The translations under genes were made by a program, and so were the position numbers. DNA of 64,000 bases from Cheiracanthium punctorium (Eukaryota > Arthropoda > Arachnida > Araneae > Cheiracanthiidae). Of the stretch, positions 1 through 9,610 are shown piece after piece. The stretch spans positions 1 to 64,000 of the forward strand of contig JAWZYV010013544.1 of assembly GCA_038373885.1 (NCBI GenBank), given 5' to 3'. The notes under the pieces are model-generated. The model made no database searches. It saw nothing but the letters and a program-made list of their open reading frames with translations, and was not told the origin of the DNA. How positions within the stretch are numbered: the stretch's first letter is position 1; every line of letters begins with the position of its first letter.

Positions 1-529
1 GAAAGAAAGTTGTAACATTGATCGTATCAAGAGACAAAAATTATAAAGCCAAATGCTTTGATATAACAAATACATGAAAGGAGTAGATCGGGCCGATCAG
101 TATTTATCGTATTATAGTATTTTGCGTAAAGCAGCAAAGTGGACAAAGCGCTTAGCAATGTACATGATGAATTGTGCATTTTTTAATGCATATGTAGTGT
201 ACAATACAACAAGGAAGCAAAAAATAAGGTACAAAAGTTTTTGCACGACATCGCACTGTATTGGGTTATTGATGAGCAACCTGAAATCAGCACTGAAGAA
301 CCAGTGAAAATAATATCAAAATCCTACCCTCCCGGAAGATTATCCATGGATATGCGCAAACATACATTGGAGAAAATTGTTACCGAGAGGAAAAAATCCA
401 CAAAGACAATGCCGCGTGTGCGCAGCTAAAAAAGTGCGAAGTGAAACATGTTTCATATGTAGCTTCTGTCGTGTTCCTCTTCACAGAGGAAAATGCTTCG
501 AACCGTACCATACTCTAAAAAACCATTAA
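1..529 (+). pseudogene. piggyBac-like transposase, C-terminal part (unit A)
   Basis: A DDE transposase of cut-and-paste TTAA-target elements, now broken. The block at 74-307 reads MKGVDRADQYLSYY..., which matches the third catalytic Asp region of piggyBac transposases (usually G-x-D-x-x-D-x), followed by the typical K-W-x(n)-N-A-Y helix. At about 400-529, in another frame, a Cys-rich tail reads CRVCAAKK, CFICSFC and H-R-G-K-C before a TAA, the zinc-binding C-terminal domain of this family. A frameshift after residue 77 separates the two parts. The N-terminal half lies outside the window. Family recognition is firm; activity is excluded by the breaks. Confidence 0.85.
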
Positions 530-1185
530 CACGTTATCGGTTCTACTTGTAGTTGTAAAATAAAGTGTAAAATAAGAAAGTGTTTGTTCTTAAAAACGAA
601 GTAGTTTTAGATTTACTGCGATCCTTCTGAATAACCAAACTTCCGCGCGATTCAGGAAAACACGCCCGCTGCAAGTGTAATTCGGCGGCGAAGTAGGCTC
701 GCATTTCAAGTGTTAAATAAATAAACTTTTTTTCAAACAATTGGTTCTATAGAATCAATGAAAACTTTCCAAAACCAGAAATTAAAAAATAAAATATCTG
801 CATATCGTAACAAACATTTTAACTAATTTTATTGATGTATTGGGTGTATCACATATTCCCTCCCGGGTTTGGAAGGCCTATATATATGTATATATATATT
901 CAATACAAAGTTGACTTTTTGGATAAATAATGTTGCAAGTTTTTTTTCGTAAATGTTGAATATGTGATCGTATTGTGAAGTGTCAGATATCAAGTCTGAA
1001 TATAAATTCTTCACACCCCACACTCGCTGTAACATGCCGCGATCAACGGTAGCGAATGCGATTGTGATCCTTTCACGTAAAACCTTTAAATCATGAGGCA
1101 TAGGGGGGGGGGAGGCATGAACACACAATCTTTTATGTAACCCCATAAAGAAAAGCGAATGGTGTTAGCTACGGAGTGAGGGGGC

Positions 1186-1276
1186 CACGGAAGAGTAACG
1201 TTAGAGGTAGTCAAAATCTGGCTACCGAAATTTTTCGCGATCACATTACTTCCTTGTACTTCGAACAAGGAAGTAA
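1186..1276 (+). repeat. 3' end fragment of the ACTTCCTTG repeat family (unit A)
   Basis: AGAGGTAGTCAAAATC..., GATCACATTACTTCC and the closing hairpin ending AAGGAAGTAA match the last ~90 bp of the 2-kb elements at 19037-35973. The same fragment is at 7303-7393 in unit B. Confidence 0.7.
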
Positions 1277-1685
1277 AATAGGTGCTTTTATTACCGTTTT
1301 CTTGAAAATAATACAATCGTAAGGCGTTTAACGGGACTGCTCTATATTAAAGACCACAGAATTAACTGAATATTGAAATTGAGCAGCTATAAACCCTTTC
1401 AAATATTTGATAGGTTAGTAACCTAAGGCTCTGATTTTCCATCATAGAAATACTGAAGTGGATTTGTAACTATGGTGCGAATGTTTGTTTTTACAATTGA
1501 GTCACGTCAGATTATTCCCACAATGATTCTCGGAGAAGAGAAATGTTGCACTGATTGCTTCGAGATTTTTGCTACTGCGTATGCGCATAGCTTAATTTAT
1601 ATCCGGAAAAAAATTGAAATTCCAAACCTAGAAATAAATTTTAATTTTTAATAAAAAATTTTTCTCTTTGAAAATAGTGGTTGTT

Positions 1686-2925
1686 TGCTATGGTCTCCAT
1701 GAAATGCAATTTGTATAAACATATGTTTTAAATTTCCATTAATAAATTCTGGTGAATATTTCTGCAATTTAGTTTCAAAAGTTGTGTTTCATTAACTTTA
1801 AGCTTTGGCCCTACCGGGATATATATATCCCGCAAACATTTCCAACACAATTTATGGTCTAAATAAGCATGAAACTTAATGGAAACCATGTCCCACTGGT
1901 TTTCTGTTATAACCTAAACATTTTAGTGTAAATTTCTCCCGATAGATGGCACAAGTGCCCTGCCATTTGGCAGTTTTTTCAGAACAGGTGTAAAGCAGGG
2001 TAAATTTTTTGTGCTGTAACAGCCATTATAGTCAAAGAAGCGTAAGTGCGGGCAAGTGCGTTTTTACATATTGTATGCTTTTGTCAAATCTAGCAAGTTT
2101 ATTTCAACTAAGTGCATTTTCATTGTAGCTCTTGAAAAAAAATTAATATTATGGGACATATATGTATCCCAACGGTCTTTTTTATAGGGATATTATTGTC
2201 ATAGTGGTACTTGAAAAACACCTATGACTCATTCGCAATTCACGTTGTTTCTGTATTTTTAGGTTTACTAATATCATGATTCACGCTCGTGCGAAGGGAC
2301 AGGCAAATGAAGAGAATCGTTGAATCAACCAGATTCAACAATCATTGCTGATTATAACAGATTTCTCATACCAAAACATATGCTTATATAACTTTGACAG
2401 AACTTCAAAGTGGTGGGAAAAGGTATTTTGTAAACTTTTGATGACAGCGATTGTGAATGTACACATATTATTCCAAGAAGTCAAAAATAGGAAAATTCCT
2501 CTCTTGCAATACATTGTCCTCCTAGCCAAATCAATGATGGCACAAGGGAAAGAAAATGCAACTGTCAAAAGGAAAAAAATCTGGTCGATCTACAAGTGCA
2601 ACAAAACTGATGTCGAATATCGGGGATTATTGGCCGTTGTAAGGACCAACAAGAAGAAGATTTTCTCGCTGTGCCAAGCAAAATAAAGCAACACGAACAA
2701 AAACACAGTGCGTAATGTGTAAAGTTGCACTCTGCAAGAATTGTATTACAATGTACCAAAAACCGAAAGTTGTGTCAAGAATAGTAGTGTAAAAGGATGT
2801 TCTCCAAAAAATTTCTTAATTAATTTTCACCAGCGGCACATATGTGTCCCACCCTCCAAATTGACCCTACAGTTAAAAATTTCCCTTGAGGAGGTAGAAT
2901 AGTGTTATTTTTGATTTATTTGACC
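1686..2925 (+). mobile_element. Second piggyBac-type relic in unit A
   Basis: Present in unit A and absent from the matching place in unit B, so it entered A (or left B) after duplication. The left part has TTAA followed by CCCTACCGGGATAT and an ATATATAT palindrome. Similar palindromic strings, GGGACATATATGT at 2154 and GGCACATATGTGTCCC near 2834, recur as subterminal motifs. CCC-starting ends beside TTAA are typical of piggyBac elements, but I could not find an exact TTAA pair, so the limits are approximate. It contains the transposase remnant at 2345-2792. Confidence 0.55.
2345..2792 (+). pseudogene. piggyBac-like transposase C-terminus, diverged
   Basis: An open segment from 2345 reads ...FDRTSKWWEKVFCKLLMTA... 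then IVNVHILFQEVK, which fits the K-W-W / N-x-x-I-L helix region after the third catalytic Asp of piggyBac transposases. After a frame change a tail reads RCAKQNKA and TQCVMCKVALCKNC before the stop ending at 2792, the family's C-terminal Cys-rich domain (C-x2-C-x5-C-x2-C). Sequence identity to the main triplicated copies is low, so it is a different subfamily. It has no N-terminal half and is certainly dead. Confidence 0.65.
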
Positions 2926-2945
2926 TGTTAAAGTCATAGTTTTCC

Positions 2946-2972
2946 TTTTTTTTTTTTTTTTTTTTTTTTTTT
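2946..2972. repeat. Poly-T run (27 T)
   Basis: A homopolymer near the end of the unit A-specific block. The matching place in unit B has only about eight T, so the run has expanded since duplication or belongs to the inserted material. Confidence 0.9.
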
Positions 2973-3289
2973 GGAAAAGATAAAAGTGGTATTCAAAGGG
3001 TTAACTGTCAATTCTTTTTTTTCATTTGGTTTCTAATTCGATTTTAGCAACATTTTTAATGACTTTTCTTGTGAAACTTTTCAAATAAATTTCGACTCTT
3101 TTTACAAAATTTAAGAGCCGGTCTGCACTTAAAACATGCGTTCACTCCTCCCTGAATTCATATCGTTCTACTAATGTGTTATGATCATACAGAAAGGTAT
3201 TGTACATTTTCTTCAAATGTTCCTTGAATATATTTTTTAAATACCTTTCTAAAGTCCTAATTTGTAATTGATACCGATTAATCATTTTC

Positions 3290-3515
3290 GTAGCCGACCG
3301 GATTGTATGGTGGGTAAAGAACCGTACTACGGTTTCGGGTTCAACTCCGGGCAGTAGGGGTTCTATCCCCGACTGGGCGTAGTTGTCATTTGTCCGTCCC
3401 TTCAGAGGGGGCGACGTTGGTCCGTGTACTAGGTGCCCCCATCATAAAGAGGCCAACCATTCCGGAATGTTCTGTCCAAAGCCTTCAAAAACAGCGGCCG
3501 GCCATTAGGAAAATA
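3290..3515 (+). mobile_element. tRNA-headed SINE (unit A copy)
   Basis: An internal RNA polymerase III promoter can be seen: an A-box-like TAGCCGACCGG, then a B-box-like GGTTCTATCCC followed by CCGACTGGGCG. The GC-rich body includes AGGTGCCCCCAT and GCGGCCGGCCATTA. It is shared with unit B and so predates the duplication. Body strings resemble the SINEs at 18870 and 21145 (GTGTCCCCATAATGAAACGGCC), suggesting one superfamily. It cannot be a functional tRNA. Confidence 0.6.
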
Positions 3516-3844
3516 AAATCATTTTTGTAACTATTATCAAGATTCGAAATACATATATTAGAATTTTAAAGAACATTATAAACTTAATCGATCTGCTTTA
3601 GAATATTTCGCCTTTCTAACTGAAGTTAACACAATATTAAATATTTACTAGTTGAATAATTCAGTGTTGCAAAATTGGTTTTCGCGTGTAACGTTTTGTG
3701 ACAATAAATTGTGTGATTTTTTTTCAGCTGTAGTGTTCTTTGAGAAAGAACAACACTAAAAGCAACACTAATCGAGATTTACGTGCATGACAGAAATAAG
3801 TAAAATTCTTGGAAGAAAAATTGAATGTAACAGACAGAAAAAAA

Positions 3845-4135
3845 ACTTTTTTTTTTGGAAAAAACACTCAAAATATTGGTGTGAAACGATAAAGTAAATA
3901 AAAAACTTTGTGAAAAAACACACATAAGATGTTACATGTAAGTTGATACCTACTTTTCGACCAAAAATTGTTTTCGTCTTCCTCAGTCAAAGCCCTACGT
4001 CACACGGGACAGAGGGAACTGAAAAAAAGAGAAACAAGCAAGCATGTTGCCACAAGGAAAAAGAAAACCGAGAGAATTGGCAGGTATGTTTACGTGACCC
4101 GCGCTCTAGTGACAAACTGCAAAAAACGTAAAAAT
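3845..4135 (-). mobile_element. T-rich retroelement-like repeat, copy a
   Basis: A reverse-oriented partial copy of a repeat that recurs at 4160, 8860, 40605 and 45325. Read on the minus strand it goes from a CTTGTGGCAACATGCTTG block through CAGTTCCCTCTGT, the hammerhead-like core, and a terminal ACATCTTATGTGTG string. It lies head-on to copy b, making an inverted pair in unit A. Confidence 0.6.
3943..3991 (-). ncRNA. Hammerhead-ribozyme-like motif (copy a)
   Basis: Minus strand: helix I arm TTTGA, core CTGAGGA (fits CUGANGA), a stem of GACGAAAA against TTTTGGTC, GAAA, AGTAGGTA, then TCAA closing helix I. One change in the stem (C to G in the 5' arm) makes it weaker than copy c. Confidence 0.45.
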
Positions 4136-4159
4136 ACGTTGCCCGCATGCCAAGTGTTA

Positions 4160-4800
4160 TTTTATAGGATGCAAAGCAATTTAGCATTCGGCCCTCTCGT
4201 TCATTCTGCTTGGAAGCTGCTGTTGTACGGTTCTATTAACTTTCTACCTGTACTACCCTTTTTTCTTTTTTTTTTTCCATTCCCCCCACCTTTTCTTTTA
4301 TTTTGTTTGCCCCCGTCTTTTTTATTTGTTTGGTGTTGAGTTTTTGTGTGTGTCCGTGATTCTGCCCTTCCTTTACGTTTTTATTTTATTATTATTTTTA
4401 AAAAAATATATAAATGTTGTGCTGTCCTGTTTGTGGTTTATATATATATATTATTTGTGTTTTTATGTTATTTTTGTTTGTTCTGTTTTCTTTTGTTTCT
4501 CTTTTTTTTGTGTGTGTGTTCATGTCTTCTTTTTATAATTATTATTCTTATTATTTATTTTTGTGCTTCTTTTCTTTTCATCCCTCCCCCCTTTTTCCAT
4601 CTCCGTGGTTTTGTTCGGTTTTCTTTTTCCCTTGTGGCAACATGCTTGCTTGTTTATCTTTTTTTCAGTTCCCTCTGTCCCGTGTGACGTAGGGCTTTGA
4701 CCGAGGAAGACCAAAACTATGTTTGGTCGAAAAGTAGGTATCAACTTACATGTAACATCTTATGTGTGTTTTTTTTCTCCCCGGTAGATTTTCTTCCACT
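4160..4800 (+). mobile_element. T-rich retroelement-like repeat, copy b
   Basis: Starts near GTTCATTCTGCTTGGAAGC, passes through about 350 bp of T-rich low-complexity sequence, then CCCTTGTGGCAACATGC, CAGTTCCCTCTGT, the hammerhead-like core and ACATCTTATGTGTG. Several long translations here are only Phe/Leu-rich readings of the T-rich tract and are not genes. No reverse transcriptase was found, so the element is non-autonomous or truncated. A Penelope-like origin is inferred from the ribozyme motif. Confidence 0.6.
4696..4745 (+). ncRNA. Hammerhead-ribozyme-like motif (copy b, core mutated)
   Basis: Helix I arm TTTGA, core CCGAGGA (U4 changed to C), stem ACCAAA against TTTGGT, GAAA, AGTAGGTA, TCAA. 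The core change should abolish cleavage, so this is probably a dead copy. Confidence 0.45.
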
Positions 4801-4844
4801 CTCCACTTCTCCTATTAGTGGCTTATACTTACAATAAAGCCAAA

Positions 4845-4920
4845 AACAAAATCAAAATAAAACTGTTTAAAAATTGTGGTGGGAAATCTCCAGAAAAAAA
4901 GAGGAGAGTTGGTAGCTCTA
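4845..4920 (+). mobile_element. End of a TGCCAACT-type MITE
   Basis: Carries AACTGTTTAAAAATTGTGGTGGGAAATCTCC... GAGAGTTGGTAGCTCT in fragments, the right terminus of the family present in full at 9168, 26366 and 61388. No matching left end is seen. Confidence 0.5.
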
Positions 4921-4923
4921 AAA

Positions 4924-4984
4924 TACGTATTTAGTAGATTTGTGGTGGATACCCGCTAACCACCACAAATCTACGAAATACGTA
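4924..4984. repeat. Near-perfect 25-bp hairpin
   Basis: Arms at 4924-4948 and 4960-4984 pair at 24 of 25 positions around an 11-bp loop; the outer end is TACGTATTT and the inner end GTGGTGG. It sits between unit A's retroelement and unit B. It may be a small foldback element or a leftover end; no function is assigned. Confidence 0.85.
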
Positions 4985-5195
4985 CAATTACATGTATCTG
5001 TGACATTATATGCATGTTGTTTGCGTTGCTAGGGAAGGCTTTGCATTTTTTCTTCCCGCAAGTTCTGATTGTCGAGTTACTCAGTCTTTGACTGAGTTAT
5101 TTCGTCTTCTGTCGAATTCGTAGCTGCAGAACGTACAAGCCGTGTTTTGCAAATTTGAAGCTAGGTTTTTTGTTATTGATTGTAAAATTGATAAA

Positions 5196-6646
5196 ATGAG
5201 CCGTTGTGACAAATATAGTGATGAAGAAATATGCGCTGACAGATTATCGGACTTTTCGTCTGATAGTGATTCTGAAAGTCAAGAAAGCGACGATGATGAC
5301 ATTATTCAACGTTCTCGAGTGTTCATCCGAAGAAGAATTTCTAGTAGTACGGAAACAAACTTCTGATGAAGAAGCAGATGAATGGCCATCGATTGACAAC
5401 CCTCCAGGCCTTGAATAGTTGGTCATCCTTGGATATCTAATATTACTAATATTCCTAAATCCACAGCTGATGCAGTGAAGGTATTTATAGACGACGTCCT
5501 TTTTGCATATTTAGTCGTGGAATCAAACAGATACTACTATCAAAATATTAATCAGTTGAAAATATCTCCCAAAAGCCTTAAATGGAGAGATATTACAATT
5601 CGGGAGATGAAGACATTTTGGGGGCTTATTATTTTTATGGGACAAGTATCATTAGATGAGGGCATAATTCCTTGGAGAGGACGATTATTTTTTCGAGTCT
5701 ACAATTCGAGGACGAGTCTACAATGCTGGAAAAAATATAAAATACGGCATACTCGTACGAATATTACCTGAAAGCGACACAGGATATATTTGCAATTTTC
5801 AAGTTTATGCAGCTCAAGGATCACGACTGATCGAAACGATACGCACAATAGTTTCGCCATATACTGATGTACCATTTGTATATCGATAACTACTACAACA
5901 GCGTTGATAACACGGAAGCCCTTTTACAAAAAAAAAAAAAAAAAAAAAAATACGAGTTTGCGGAACAATTAGGAAGAATAGAGGTCTACCAGAGTGCCTG
6001 AAAAAAAAAATTGAAAAAAGGAGAAACAATCTTTCGCAGAAATAGTTATATTGGTCCAAGTTCTGCAATCCAAGAAAGAGGTCAGTCTATCATCTCTTCA
6101 ATCCATTCCGCGGAAATGAAAGAAAGTTGTAACATTGATCGTATCAAGAGACAAAAATTATAAAGCCAAATGCTTTGATATAACAAATACATGAAAGGAG
6201 TAGATCGGGCCGATCAGTATTTATCGTATTATAGTATTTTGCGTAAAGCAGCAAAGTGGACAAAGCGCTTAGCAATGTACATGATGAATTGTGCATTTTT
6301 TAATGCATATGTAGTGTACAATACAACAAGGAAGCAAAAAATAAGGTACAAAAGTTTTTGCACGACATCGCACTGTATTGGGTTATTGATGAGCAACCTG
6401 AAATCAGCACTGAAGAACCAGTGAAAATAATATCAAAATCCTACCCTCCCGGAAGATTATCCATGGATATGCGCAAACATACATTGGAGAAAATTGTTAC
6501 CGAGAGGAAAAAATCCACAAAGACAATGCCGCGTGTGCGCAGCTAAAAAAGTGCGAAGTGAAACATGTTTCATATGTAGCTTCTGTCGTGTTCCTCTTCA
6601 CAGAGGAAAATGCTTCGAACCGTACCATACTCTAAAAAACCATTAA
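5196..6646 (+). pseudogene. piggyBac-like transposase, broken (unit B)
   Basis: Starts MSRCDKYSDEEICADRLSDF with the acidic, Ser-rich N-terminus usual for the family. Frameshifts and stops follow, but pieces of all domains can be read in turn: DEEADEWPSIDNPPG, the ITIREMKTFWGLIIFMGQV block, SLDEGIIPWRGRLFFRVYN with the first catalytic Asp (about 5655), YIDNYYNSV with the second (about 5885), MKGVDRADQYLSYYS with the third (6191), and the Cys-rich tail ending at 6646. A poly-A tract of about 20 near 5930 interrupts the frame and is shared with unit C, so it was already dead when duplicated. Confidence 0.85.
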
Positions 6647-7302
6647 CACGTTATCGGTTCTACTTGTAGTTGTAAAATAAAGTGTAAAATAAGAAAGGGT
6701 TCGTTCTTAAAAACGAAGTAGTTTTAGATTTACTGCGATCCTTCTGAATAACCAAACTTCCGCGCGATTCAGGAAAACACGCCCGCTGCAAGTGTAATTC
6801 AGCGGCGAAGTAGGCTCGCATTTCAAGTGTTAAATAAATAAACTTTTTTTCAAACAATTGGTTCTATAGAATCAATGAAAACTTTCCAAAACCAGAAATT
6901 AAAAAATAAAATATCTGCATATCGTAACAAACATTTTAACTAATTTTATTGATGTATTGGGTGTATCACATATTCCCTCCCGGGTTTGGAAGGCCTATAT
7001 ATATGTATATATATATTCAATACAAAGTTGACTTTTTGGATAAATAATGTTGCAAGTTTTTTTTCGTAAATGTTGAATATGTGATCGTATTGTGAAGTGT
7101 CAGATATCAAGTCTGAATATAAATTCTTCACACCCCACACTCGCTGTAACATGCCGCGATCAACGGTAGCGAATGCGATTGTGATCCTTTGACGTAAAAC
7201 CTTTAAATCATGAGGCATAGGGGGGGGGAGGCATGAACACACGATCTTTTATGTAACCCCATAAAGAAAAGCGAATGGTGTTAGCTACGGAGTGAGGGGG
7301 CC

Positions 7303-7393
7303 ACGGAAGAGTAACGTTAGAGGTAGTCAAAATCTGGCTACCGAAATTTTTCGCGATCACATTACTTCCTTGTACTTCGAACAAGGAAGTAAA
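7303..7393 (+). repeat. 3' end fragment of the ACTTCCTTG repeat family (unit B)
   Basis: Duplicate of the unit A fragment. Unit C breaks off just before this point, so the fragment may mark a recombination end. Confidence 0.7.
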
Positions 7394-8269
7394 ATAGGTG
7401 CTTTTATTACCGTTTTCTTGAAAATAATACAATCGTAAGGCGTTTAATGGGACTGCTCTATATTAAAGACCACAGAATTAACGGAATATTGAAATTCAGC
7501 AGCTATAAACCCTTTCAAATATTTGATAGGTTAGTAATCTAAGGCTCTGATTTTCCATCATAGAAATACTGAAGTGGATTTGTAACTATGGTGCAAATGT
7601 TTGTTTTTACAATTGAGTCACGTCAGATTATTCACACAATGATTCTCGGAGAAGAGAAATGTCACTACATCTTGGAAGCACCAACATCACGGATATTTCA
7701 TTTCTGCACTGATTGCTTCGAGATTTTTGCTACTGCGTATGCGCATAGCTTAATTTATATCCGGAAGAAAATTAAACCCACCAACCTAGAAAGGAATTTT
7801 AATTTTAATAAAATATTTTTCTCTTTGAAAATAGTGGTTGTTTGCTTAGCCTTAACACAATAAAGTGTTGACCTCCAGAGATGTCGTTTGAAGCGTTTCA
7901 TTGGGAATCTTGTAATAATGTTATTTGACCCTTTAAACTCATAGTTTACCTTTTTTTTGGAAAAGAAAAAACTCTTATTGAAAGAGTAAACTGCCTTTTT
8001 TTTCATTTGGTTTCTAATTCGATTTTAGCAGCATTTTTAATGACTTTTCTGATGAAACTTTTCAAATAAATTGCTACTGTTTTTACAAAATTTCAGAGCC
8101 GGTCTGCACTTAAAACATGCGTTCACTCCTCCCTGAATTCATATCGTTCTATTAATGTGTTGTGATCACACAGAAAAGTATTGTACATTTTCTTTAAATG
8201 TTCCTTGAATGTATTTTTTAAATATCTTTCTAAAGTTCTAATTTGTAATTGATACGGATTACTCATTTT

Positions 8270-8495
8270 CGTAGCCGACCGGATTGAATGGTGGGTAAAG
8301 AACCGTACTACGGTTTCTTGTTCAACTCCCGGCGGTCGGGGTTCGATCCCCGACTGGGCGTGGTTGTCATTTGTCTTCCCTTCGGAGGGGACGACGTTGG
8401 TCCGCGCACTAGGTGCCCCCATAATAAAGATGCCAACAATTCCGGCCTGTTCTGGCCAAAGCCTTCAAAAGCAGCGGCCGGCCATTAGAAAAATA
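8270..8495 (+). mobile_element. tRNA-headed SINE (unit B copy)
   Basis: Paralogue of the unit A copy with better promoter boxes: TAGCCGACCGG (A-box) and GGTTCGATCCCC (a perfect B-box fit). The body is the same, ending GCGGCCGGCCATTAG. It was duplicated with the whole unit rather than inserted independently. Confidence 0.65.
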
Positions 8496-8931
8496 AAATC
8501 ATTTTTGTAAGTGTTATCAAAATTCGAAATACATATGATTTTAGAATTTTAAAGAACATTATAAACTTAATCAATGTGCTTTAGAATATTTCACCTTTCT
8601 AAGAGAAGTTAACACAATATTAAATATTTAATAGTTGAATAATTCAGTGTTGCAAAATTCGTTTTAACGCGTAAAGTTTAGGGACAATAAATTGTGTGAT
8701 TTTTTTTTTTTCAGCTGTAGTGTTCTTTGAGAAAGAACAACACTAATAGCAACACTAATCGAGATATATGTGCATGACAGAAATAAGTAAAATTCTTGGA
8801 AGAAAAATTGAATGAAACTGACAGAAAAAGAAGTTTTTTTTTTTGCAAAAAAACACTCAAAATAATAGTGTTTAACGATAAAGTAAATAAAAAACTTTGT
8901 GAAAAAACACACATAATATGTTACATGTAAG

Positions 8932-8979
8932 TTGATACCTACTTTTCGACCAAAAATTGTTTTGGTCTCCTCAGTCAAA
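8932..8979 (-). ncRNA. Hammerhead-ribozyme-like motif (copy c, best core)
   Basis: Minus strand: helix I arm TTTGA, core CTGAGGA, helix II GACCAAAA-CAAT-TTTTGGTC (8 perfect pairs), GAAA, AGTAGGTA ending in a UA cleavage position, then TCAA closing helix I. All invariant hammerhead positions I can place (C3, U4, G5, A6, G8, A9, G12, A13, A14) are present; helix III would be minimal, about one pair. Minimal hammerheads like this are known in Penelope-like elements. Activity is inferred, not shown. Confidence 0.6.
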
Positions 8980-9167
8980 GCCCTTCGTCACACGGAACAG
9001 AGGGAACTGAAAAAAAGATAAACACGCAAGCATGTTGCCACAAGGGAAAAAGAAAAGTCGAACAAAACCACGGAAAGAGGAAAAAAAGGGGGGGAGGGAT
9101 GAAAAGAAAAGAAAAGAAGCACAAAAATAAATAATAAGAACAATAATTATAAGAAGAACACAGGCAA

Positions 9168-9325
9168 AGCTGCCAAATCTCCTGCTTTTCCCGGGAGATT
9201 TTTCACCACAATTTTTAGACAGTTTTATTTTAGATTAAATATTTGGACTTACGGCAAGTATAAATCTGTAAGTAGAAATTAGTAGTGGGATATCTCCCGG
9301 AAAACGCCGGAGACTTGGTAGCTCT
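9168..9325. mobile_element. TGCCAACT-type MITE, full short copy
   Basis: Left end AGCTGCCAAATCTCC, right end GGAGACTTGGTAGCT, an imperfect terminal inverted repeat. Inner arms AAAAATTGTGG / CCACAATTTTT-type sequence identify the family. It is nested in retroelement copy c and has no coding capacity. Confidence 0.65.
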
Positions 9326-9610
9326 GCGCACGAAAACAAACACACAAAAAAAAAGAAACAAAAGAAAACAGAACAAACAAAAGAACAAAAACATAAATAA
9401 CATAAAAACACACATATATATATATATAAACCACAAACAGGACAGCACAACATTTATATATTTTTTTAAAAATAATAATAAAATAAAAACGTAAAGGAAG
9501 GACAGAATCACGGGCACACACAAAAACCCAAAACCCAAAACCCAGAACGTACAAGTCGTGTTTTGCAAATTTGAAGCTAGGTTTTCGTTATTGATTGCAA
9601 AATTGATAAA

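Larger units (their letters stand above)
1..5126 (+). repeat. Tandem unit A (5' truncated by window)
   Basis: The sequence from position 1 matches unit B from 6118 with a constant offset of 6117 over more than 1.6 kb and only scattered differences. Unit A holds the 3' part of a piggyBac-like transposase, a T-rich retroelement-like pair and a tRNA-headed SINE. It differs from unit B mainly between about 1690 and 2925, where A has about 1.2 kb with a second piggyBac relic and B has about 75 bp. The low divergence points to a recent local duplication, or gene conversion, of an already dead transposon. Confidence 0.85.
5127..9542 (+). repeat. Tandem unit B
   Basis: Begins with a block starting CAGAACGTACAAG that recurs at 9543, so the unit spacing is 4416 bp. 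It contains a nearly full-length but broken piggyBac-like transposase, shared downstream sequence, a SINE at about 8270 and an inverted copy of the T-rich repeat at its right end. It resembles unit A very closely and unit C less so. Confidence 0.85.
8860..9542 (-). mobile_element. T-rich retroelement-like repeat, copy c
   Basis: Minus-strand copy at the right end of unit B. It has the same order of blocks as copy b, with the best-preserved hammerhead-like core of the set. A 157-bp inverted-repeat element (9168-9325) interrupts it. Its outer end carries a CCCAAAA-type triple repeat just before unit C begins. Confidence 0.6.

Noticed and set aside
543..1316. Minus-strand open frames repeated at 6660-7432
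   Set aside because: Recurrence is explained by the tandem duplication of the whole unit; no family resemblance or codon bias supports them.
4326..4692. Overlapping plus-strand open frames of 70-113 codons rich in Phe, Leu and Val, looking like membrane proteins
   Set aside because: They translate the T-rich tract of the retroelement-like repeat; all three frames give the same bias, and copies at 9235-9568 and 45338-46020 behave alike.
9520..9542. Telomere-like CCCAAAA repeats
   Set aside because: Only three units, lying at a retroelement border; animal telomeres here would be expected to be TTAGG/TTAGGG.
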